DNA from: Xiphias gladius
Taxonomy: Eukaryota > Chordata > Actinopteri > Istiophoriformes > Xiphiidae
Length of the DNA: 64,000 nucleotides
Assembly: GCF_016859285.1 (NCBI RefSeq)
Contig: NC_053418.1
Span: 27,998,329-28,062,328, forward strand
Reading direction: 5' to 3'
Shown here: positions 49,901 to 60,128 of the stretch, piece by piece
Layout: each line of letters opens with the position of its first letter
Position numbering within the stretch: position 1 is the first letter of the stretch
Program-made: the position numbers and the translations under genes
Notes under the pieces: model-generated
Database searches by the model: none
Told to the model about the DNA's origin: nothing
The model's input: the letters and a program-made list of their open reading frames with translations, nothing else

Positions 49901-51868
49901 TGTGCTGGTCTTCCACCATGTGAAGCCACTGTCTAGTTCTTCTCTTCTAATATTTTGGGTCATCATCTTGCTGTAGGATGAACCCTGACCCACCAGTCTG
50001 TCTTCCTTTGTTACTTGTCTTTTTCTCATCATTCTGACAGCAGTATACAGTTCTACTTCCTGCAGTACAGTGGTGTTCTAATAATGCATCAGAGGGTGTA
50101 GTAACACAGTTTGTTCCAACACTGCCTTTGTACAGACAGAGGGTTTGTAAGGAACCAACTAAAGTTGGGGCACCTGCAGGAATTGTTTGCATTAACTTTC
50201 AGGGCTTCATTTACTTCTATTGCTGCAGGAAAGTCGTAAATTAACCAATTTCTTAATCCCTGAAAAAGGCCTATTTTCTATTAAATTTACAGTGTATATG
50301 TATTGTTAAATATTACATTGTTTTATCCTATGAGTCAGATTTGGCACAAACAAAAAAAAAACTCTGGATTTTTTAGCACAAAACAGGAAGAGGTTACCAG
50401 CTCAAATGCAGCTGTGACTTGCAACTAACTAGACCAAAAACATAGCTTTTCTTCTTTAACAAAAGTTGCTAGCTCTGCACACTTCAGTAACTCTCAAAAC
50501 CCATCTGATTACTGGATGTATTGGTATGGAGCATACTAACGGTCATCTAATGGAAATAAATTCTTCATGTCATTTATTAATACTGTGTGCACGTATTGCT
50601 AAACCGAGGACCGTTTTTTTCTAGTTTGGAAATATGTGTGACAAAAAGCATTTTCATTTTTTCCTGGCATCAGTTCTCAGTCTGTGCTTCCATTTAGGTG
50701 CTATATCAATTAGTGTATTTAATTACTTGTTTGATATAGTTATAATTCCCTGCTTCATATTCTTACTGCCAGATGTAAACCCCAGAGGTCTTGCTGTAAC
50801 AGTTCCCCTAAACCATGCACTCAGTGTAGCAATCTGTGCCACAGTTTATAAATTGCTAGACAGTACAGATTATTAAAACAGAGTGCACAGTTTAGCACGT
50901 GATTATTTTTTTCTATTGCATGGCCTCTGATAAGTTATGTAAATTTATAAATAATGACACATTTGGACTTTTTGGAAGGTGAATTTTTCCTCGCTTGACA
51001 GAGCCTTTATGTTTTCTCCTGCTCTAGCTGCCAGCAGTTAATATAAATCTTCTTAGCCAACTCCTGGTTAAACAAAAAACAAGAGTATTTCCCAAAATAT
51101 CAGAGTATTTCTGTGAGAGAAGAATTGACAACAGTTAACAGCGACAGGGAGGCAGGATAAGCGGCAACAAAGGAAACTATTTTTAGACTTTCTCAGATGA
51201 TCCCAACCTCAGTCTCATTTGTTCACTTGTTATGTATTCTGAGTCGGTATTACAGTTATGTGATATCACAGTGCATGATATTTTAAATGCTACAAGTTAG
51301 ACTCTAAATAATATGTTGTTGATACCTGAGGCTGGAGTGGAGACAGGCAGGTCTTTGGTTCTGCTGTGAAGTCACAGTACACTTGAAAAGCATCAGCTGG
51401 GCTACCCTGGTTAGGATCAATGTAATACATCCCTGAAAGAAGATGTACAGTATTTTACTATTAATTTTCAAATCTGGCAACAGTACAGATAAACATCTTG
51501 TTAACATACTCCTCTGCATATTTACAATACACTTGCATGACCTGCTGACAAACATGAGGGCCATTCTGACCTACAGATCATCGTATAATCCAGAGATAAA
51601 ACGTATGATTTCCAGACGAGCAACAGTTTATATTTTTCCCTTAAAAGACCATATCCTTGTAATTATTCAGAGCATCAGTGCCTGATCCTGTGTCAGTCTC
51701 ACCGTTAGTGGAGGTGGGGTAAGCAAGCCACAACTCCAGACATGTAGTGGCTGGATGCTGTTTGCTGCCATCTGGTGGGTTTATGTACCAGTGTAGATGT
51801 TTCTGAAGGTTGTCCAACAGAGCCTGTACCAGGATGGAGTTGGGCTTGTCTGACATGTATATGAGCTC
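46923..51868 (-). CDS. Collagen C-propeptide (COLFI) exons
   Basis: Exons 51868-51703 (166 nt), 51432-51326 (107), 49498-49418 (81), 49313-49128 (186), 47078-46923 (156 with stop). Landmarks: a heptad-like [12 protein letters not shown] stretch for trimer registration, [13 protein letters not shown] (Cys1), [14 protein letters not shown] calcium loop with Ser where Cys3 normally sits, VYC (Cys4), KTC (Cys5), ITYSC (Cys6), LRDC (Cys7), GPAC (Cys8). The region where Cys2 normally lies reads LELWLAYP. The usual NIT sequon before Cys6 is TIT. Exon 186 is 57 nt shorter than the 243-nt counterpart in classical chains. Exons 107+81 together equal the classical 191-nt exon. Confidence 0.9.
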
Positions 51869-54800
51869 CTGCGATATTAATTACAAGAAAAGGGATACAC
51901 AAGATAAACACTATGCATGAATGAAATTATGTAATATATTCAAGGAAGTACAACTAGCAATTTAAAAGGGAACTTTCTTGATTTACAGATCAATATTAGT
52001 TTACTTGTCATTTGGAGCACCACTTAAGAGTGCTACCTATGTAAAAGTTGAATGATGTCTCAAAAGTCCCCCAACTTTATGGAAGTGCAATACTAATCAT
52101 TCCAGAAATACGTTAAAGACATCAGCATAAATGCAATAAACAAGTTCAGCACCAGAAAAAAGAATAAATTTGATATACACAGTAACATTTTAGTCACTTG
52201 TTGACCAATTTTTTAAAAATCTCTTGAATATTAAGATTTTACATGTTGAATCACCTTTTTTGGATGGATATGTGTTTGTGACCTTTTCGTTACGTTGGTC
52301 TCTCTAACCGTTAGGAGTGGTTTTAAGATAAAATAATATAAGGCTTTATTAATCCCCAGAGGGAGAAACTATCATATTACATTAGCACAAGAAACAGGCT
52401 AAGAAGTAAAAAAAAAAAAAAGGAAAAAAAAAGAAAAGACAGTGATTGAGATAAATAAAATAAGAAATGAAAGAAATTAAAGTGATGACCTTAAAAAGTC
52501 ATATAATTACAATAACATAGACTGTAGAAGTGAATGTCGCAAATATTGTGATATATATCTGTGTGGAAGAAATAATAAAAACTATTTCAACCTTGTTTCT
52601 TACTAATGTAGAAAACAAGCAGCCATGGTGTGTGCACTATATATTATACAAATATAGGTATGTGTATAAATAATTCCTGTGTTTGCCAAATCCCTGGCAA
52701 ACACAGGAATATTTTAGGATATTTAGAGGTAAAAAACTCCAGCAACACTTGTAGTATAAGGGCACAGCCACCCTGATGAAGGCCACAAGCCAAAACACAA
52801 CAATAAAGCTGTTCTTTATACTACAAGTGTTTCTGGAGTTGGGACTTTTCCCCTCCTCCACGCACCTTGGAAGCAGTTGACGTTGTACCAGAAATAAATA
52901 CTCCTCAAACACAGGAATATCTTCCATGAAAACTTTAGATTTTGACAACATAAGCATAACTAAAAATGGTGACACTATTATATAAATGCAGGTTTGACAC
53001 CCTGAATTTTAAGCACAGAATTTAGAATATCTTCAGAAATAAATGCAAATTAACCATGTCCAAATTTACTGAACAACAACAAAAAATGCTTTCATATAGT
53101 GAAATAATAAATACAGTCTTAAAATGTATGTTTGACACAATTATTGGCACCCTTTTGATGAATTTAAACTAGTTCCTCAAAATAAAAACTGATAAGCCTC
53201 ACCTATTCTTAATTGACAGTGCTTACATGACCTGAATTAACCAATGAATGATGGTTTTACTGCATAAATTGATAAATTGATGATTGTTTCCAGTTTTGAC
53301 AGAGATCTGAGAGCATCAGAAATGTTATTATCAAACAAACATAATTCCAAAGATCTTTAAATCCCTGTTTCAACAGTTCATAATGTTATCAACAACACAG
53401 TCATAGAACTGTTAAGACGCTTCCAGGACGTGGTGCTAAGATGAAACTCAATGAGAGAAGTCTGTGAAGATTGATGCGGATTGTGGAAAAAAAACACACA
53501 AGAAATCTAAAGAGCTTCAGGCTGATCTGGAGCAATCTGGAGTGGTGGTTTCACGCTAAACCAAGTAGGGCTCCATGGACCAAGGCCAAGGAGGACACCA
53601 GTATTAAAAGTAAGGCATAAAAAGGCAAGACTAATGTTTGCAAAAACTTTCACAGATGAGCCGCAGTCCATGTTCTATGAATAGATGAAACCAAAGTAGA
53701 GCTGTTTGGGAATGTAGTTTATCACTTTGTTTATAGACAGCAAAATTAAGTCCAAAAGGAAAAGAAGACCCTACATACAGTAAAACACGGTGGGGGTTCT
53801 ATCATGCTGTGGGGCTGCTTGGCTGCCTCTGGTACTGGAGGCATTGAATCTATCAAAGGAATGATGAAATCACAAGATTTTTACAATTTTAGAACATTTT
53901 AGAGCAGAATGTGTTGCCCAGTGTCAGAAAATGAGATTTGAGGTGAAGGTGTTGGGTCTTTCAGCAGCACAACGACCCAAAGCAGACATCCAGCATCACG
54001 AAAGAATGGTTGAAAAGGAAAAGATGGACTATTTGAAACTAAACTGAGTCCTGACCTGAATTCCATTGAGAACCTTTGGAGAGAGCTGAAAGCTGCCATT
54101 TCAAAAAAGGACTCCTGCAAACATAAAAGAGCTTGAACACATAGCAATGGAAGAGTGGCAGGAACTACCATCAGACAGCTGCAAGAAGCTTTCTAAATGG
54201 CTACAAGAAATATTTAGAACCTTGTTGCCAAAGATTCTGCAACCAAATATTAGTGAAGGGTCCCAATAACTGTGTCTGGGGTACATCTTGTTTTTGTATT
54301 ATTTTTGCAAGTTTTGTTTTCTTATTTCCTTTTGTTCAGTAACCTTGGACATTTAATTGAAATATTCTGATTATACAAAATTGGTTAATTTGCATTTATT
54401 TGTGAAGATGTTCTAAATTCTGTACTTAAAATTCAGGGGTGCCAGTAATTTCAACCAGGACTGTAAATCTCATTTTGTGGATGCATAGTGTTAATTTCTG
54501 AGGGTATGTACAATCAACATTCAAAAGAAAACCAGGATACACAAATAACCAATCATTGAAAATGAACACACAGTCACTCTTAACTTCAGTTGAGTCAATG
54601 TGAGATTTAGGGAGGTCCCTGGTGGTCCAGGTGGGCCAGGTGGACCCTGAAAAATAGAATGAGACCAGTGCATACATGCCAATGTTTTTCAGCATGTGTG
54701 GTGTCACATTTCTCTCACAACTCTGGTCAAACTGTATTAGAAATAAATTATATACACCACTAAGCTGCATTATTTCCTTGTCCACTGCACTGCGCTGTAC

Positions 54801-57800
54801 TGTGCACAACTTACAGATATACTCACAGGTAAACCTCTCCCCCCACTAGGGCCTGGTGGTCCAGTAAATCCTTTCAGGCCCTATTGATCACAAATAGCAC
54901 CTAATTAAAAAATATATATTTTTCATCAGATTTCTCAGGAAACACTCTCAAGCAATCTTTACCCACCTTCTGTCCAAACAAACCCTAAAAACAGAAAAGC
55001 AGATGAGCAGATGTTAAGAGCGGTAAGAGAGTTCTTTCCAACATCATTGGCCAAAATATCAGTTACTGGAGATGACTTACAGGCAGCCCAGGTAGGCCTG
55101 GAGAACCTCGTCTACCTGGTAGGCCAATATTGCCCTAGGACACAGGCAATACTTTTAATACACAGTGAAGAACAGAACAGAATGATGCAGCAGACCTCAT
55201 GGTTAATTGAAAGCTTTTACAGTGCATTCAAACAGGAAATGGACTTGATGATGACTTTGACTTGATGTTGAAAGACATTTGAATGTTGAGTTGTGCAGAA
55301 GCAGGTACGTTTCTACAATGTTGATTCATTCCTTGGTCAGAAAGAAAGGTTAATATTGTAGGCTGATAAATGCCAAACCATACCAGTACAGTGTATTCTT
55401 TACGTTAACCCAGACCATATTCCGTTTATAGTTTGAAGTTTTAAATAATACTTTCAAAATAGTTGTTAGTGGCCATTCATATCAATATGGTATTAAAATT
55501 AATTTGCAGAGACTTCTTAACATACATAAGAAGTCTCTATAAGTTGACCGTAATGCTATTTACATGAATCATCAGGGGGAACATCACATCTGTCATGTAC
55601 AATAGATGACTGTGGTGATTAATCCTGCCAGCATGATGTTTTATGTGTGTGACACTGCATAAAGCGAAAAGATGTTCCTCCCACATACGTGAGTCCGGTG
55701 TCTATAACTATATGTTGTATGAAATGATCTTTTTTGTCATAGTTGCACTATGGTTACATGGTTACGCACTTAAAGTGCAGATTATTTCAACAAGTCTGCC
55801 TCTCTGGTGTGTTCCTGTGCTGTTAGGAAGCTCCAACATCTAAGACTTAAAAGGTGCCCTGTGGGGGTTTCTTGTAAACAAACAAAAGTTATGTTTACAT
55901 TCAGTGTTACTCACAAAAGTAACACTGGATATGTGAAAGGTAATAAAAACACATTTAAAAGTCCAAAACAATATGGGATTCTTCGTAATAATTCTCACCA
56001 TTCATGATTATAATGTAATGCATATAATTATGTGTAAATTGTAGTAAATGGGATGACAAGGCGTTGCAATAAACTAACATGGCTCTAAACTTTTGCTGAG
56101 GAAACACCATCATAGGACAACTGTCCTTGAGTACAGCTAAATCTTCAACTGAAAACTTATTTATCATTTTAACTACAGGAGGCTGAACACAGCAGGTTTT
56201 GTGACATAAATACAGGTAATATACCTATATTGATGGATTTCAAAACTACAGAATAAACCTACAACCCCAAAACAGCATTTAGTATGGAATTATACTGAAG
56301 CGCTGTGATCAAAATGACATAGGTGCTGAAAAATCAATAATTTTATTTGACTAATTTTACATCAATATAATGATAACTTCTTATGTATGTATAATGTATT
56401 CTGGTATGAGGAAACTTTATGTGAATTATAATGTCTGATGGGCATGTGTTTGATGTGGTGTATATGATGTGGGCACAGTGGTATTTCACCTGCTCTCCCT
56501 TTAAACCTGCTCTTCCTAGCTCCCCAGTAGTGCCTTGCATTCCCTGAAACAACAATATGATATACTGTACAGAAAAATACATAATAATACATAATAAGAG
56601 CATCAAGTAGTTATGTCTATTCTTTAAGAAAGCTTATATGGAATATTGCACTGATACATAAACTCACCTTTAACCCTTCTCGACCAGGAGGACCATGTGG
56701 TCCTATATCCCCAGATTCTCCCTTCATAGTGGGAAATACAGAGAGTATTCTCTTAAAAAAACAAATACGCCCAAGAGTTAAATTCAATTTGGCTCATTTT
56801 AGTTTCATGGGGAACTCAAGGACCACTGAAACAGCTTTGCTAGGATAATCCCACATTTCATATATTGTCAGAATCTTTACATTAACATTCACAAACCAAA
56901 CAGCTTTCATAGCTGTCACATCACTCTTGAGCTGTGACAATTAATTAATTATTGTCTTGTCTTTAAAATTTTACAAAATTTTAAAATGATGTTCCCTCTA
57001 CAGTTTAAACATTTATCATCTGGAGCATAAGTAGTCAGGTTACCAGAGGTACCATAAGAAGAGATGGACTCAAAGATTTACACATTTACATCTACACCTT
57101 GCATTCACATGCAATGTAGATAATGAAAAACGGGTTATCATTTGGAATCATTTTGTTGATCTAAATTAAATTTAAAATTTTGACTCATTCAGCAGCTGAA
57201 CACACTCATTAAGTTCTTTCTACAATTGAAATCAAATATTGTTCAGATAGTTTGTCCCAACACTGTTGCTGAAGTTCTCACAAATGTGTTGCACTTGCAG
57301 GTTGCTTTTTGCTTTCACCTTCTGTCCAGTTAATCCCAAACCAGCTCCATGGTCTTCCATCATGTGAAGCCACTGTCTAATTCTTTTCTTCTAATGTTTT
57401 GGGTCATCATCTGGCTGTAGGATGAACCCCTGACCAACCAGTCTGTCTTCCTTTGTTACTTCTCTTTTTCTCACCATTCCGACAGCAGTATATAGTTCTA
57501 CTTCCTGCAGTACAGTGGTGTTCTAATAATGCATCAGAGGGTGTAGTAATATTCATTTTGTTCCAACACCGCCTTTGTACAGACAGAGGGTTTGTAAGTC
57601 ATCAACTTAAGTTGGGGCACCTGTAGGAACTGTTTGCATCAACTTTCAAGGCTTCATTTACTTCCATTTCTTCAGTAAAGCTGTAAATTAACCAATTTCT
57701 TAATCCTTGAAAAAGGCCTGTTTTCTATGAAATTCTCAAGATTTTTTAGTTTTTGGTGCCCTTAACATTTTTTTTTTACCGTGGGCTGTTTACAACTGAG

Positions 57801-60029
57801 CTTTTTACCATTTAAGGTTATTCACTGGACTTGAACTGTTTAAATTTCAATAAAAAGTTGAAAAATTGGGGTATTCTAAAACTTTTGACAGGTAGTGTAT
57901 GCGAACATTAGGTTATCAACTGTGTTCCCTGCTGCCATCTCAATTTCAATAGCTGTGCACTCAAAGTTTCACCATTTGTCTCCCCTTCATTGGATTTGAA
58001 CGAAAGTGTATGTATGTTCAGGAGATAGCACGGGATGTCACCAGTGAGTTTAATCAGGTTGCTCAAAAGCATCTTAAGTTATGAGCAAATATGTGATAGG
58101 CCACGCCCACTGGGACAAATCAATAAGGCACTTCATATTTTGGTTAATATTTGCCCCCAGAGCATGTACACCTAAATTGATGAAATTCTGTCTTCTGAGT
58201 TTTAAGGTACACATTCTTGGTATTTGTAGCATCCCTATGAGCCAAGCTCAAAATGCTTCAGCAGGCCTACTCTCAAGGAGGGCCTAAAGATATGTACCCA
58301 GATATATGATGATTGGACAAATCATTAATGAGTTATGGCCATTTCCCTGCTAAGCCCCACCCCTTTTGAAGTTTATTGGGTAATATATTGAAAGCTAAAT
58401 AAGCTTTATGCATCTTTTGATAAACTTGGTCCAATCCACAGACATTTTGATAGCAATAGAACCTACGGCTTAAGAGTAGATGTCAAAAATGTGTTTTTCA
58501 AAAACAAAAAAATCCTTCATGGCAGACTTTTATGGTCCGGAGGTTTTTTTGTAGGAAACATCGAGCTGGACTTGTGTTTAAAATTTCAAGTCAATCCGAC
58601 TTACAGTGTGAGGGATGTGACCTGCGTTTTTGGGCCTTAATTACAGCGCCACCATCTTGGCAATTAGGGTCATGTTTCTTCAGTGTTAGAACCCTAATAA
58701 ATAAAGTACAGTAGTAAAAAGTAAATGAGTAGGTAAAATAAACAAGTAAAGACCTACCTTAAACCCTGGTCTACCTATTTCACCTTTTTCTCCATGAGGA
58801 CCAGCTACACCCTTTAGGCAAAGATTGTGAAAGACAAGATGAATGTTAATAATTCTGTTTTTACTTAACAGTTTGCTTTCATCAAAATTAAGACATGGGA
58901 TGACAAGCACAACATCACAAAGATACAGCACAACATTCACACTGGGGCTGTACAACCAGAATATCTGAAGAGGGGATTGTGAGGATGAAGGGGTTGGCTG
59001 ATGATCAACTGGTATTAAAAATGATCTACAACACAGTAGTTCTAAAAAATCTGACAACTTACATATGTACCGTGTCTCCCTGGAGGACCAAATTGACCCA
59101 AATCTCCCATCTTCCCCTGAGGAGCAAGAGAACACTTTATGAGTTGAAAATAAAAGCATTAAAGTCAAAGCCAAAGATTTATGCAGGTAACAGCTCATAC
59201 AGATCATCAGGATCAATAGCCACAAACTGACCTTTTCTCCTCGCCTTCCTCTTATGCCTCTATTTCCAGCTTTCCCTCTTTTCCCCTTAAAATGGATAAT
59301 ATTAGAGTTTAGAATGTGAATTCAAGTTCACATTCATGTTAGATGTGAAGTGTATCATCCTACCCTCTTCCCAGTACGTCCATCCTTCCCTGGATGTCCA
59401 CTTTTGCCTTCATCTCCCTGAAATTCAATCCATTTTTTTTTTAGACTAAATAGACATAACAGCATCATAATGGAGGGCTTTTATCTGAGAGATTCTCATA
59501 CTTTAAGGATAAGGATGGTGTTATTCTATATGTTTGTAATTTTCTATGAGAAAACTAAAACTAACAAATATGTTAGTCTGTCTCCCAACACTTTCTGACT
59601 TCCCTAGCCTGTCTGCGGCACTCAGCCCCAAGTCCATTGGTTCCTACTGAAGATGTAAACTTTTAAAAACAGATCACAAATATATAGTTTCGGGATTTAA
59701 AATGGTTCAGTAAGTTCCTAAAACAGCTGGACACTAGCTTTTAGCAAACATTAATCAATCAGGAGGCAATAGTGGATTTGTGTGAGACTGAATTGGTTTA
59801 GATAAGAAAAATAAACTATATAATGTCGAAAAAGTGCAAGAGTCTGTCAATATACATATATGCAGCCAGGGGGTTTGAGCTGACCTTTTGACCTTTTTGT
59901 CCTTTCCTCCCCGCCAGTCCAGGTCTACCTTTTGGTCCCTGAAGGCAATACAGTACAGATGAAGGTGGTGAATCCCATTGTAAGAATATTCAGAATATTG
60001 TACCTGCTTGTGTGACATACTGTATGTAA

Positions 60030-60128
<99 letters not shown>

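Noticed and set aside
49947..50192. Possible host gene with QQDDDPKY motif
   Set aside because: Degraded Tc1 transposase; recurs at 57215-57898.
54426..54809. 127-codon minus-strand frame overlapping the last helix exon
   Set aside because: It reads the [10 protein letters not shown] exon in the wrong frame and continues into the Tc1 terminal repeat.
59061..59071. Donor GTACAT for the collagen exon starting at 59116
   Set aside because: It would give a 46-nt exon with a wrong phase; the GTAAGT eight bases further gives 54 nt in frame.
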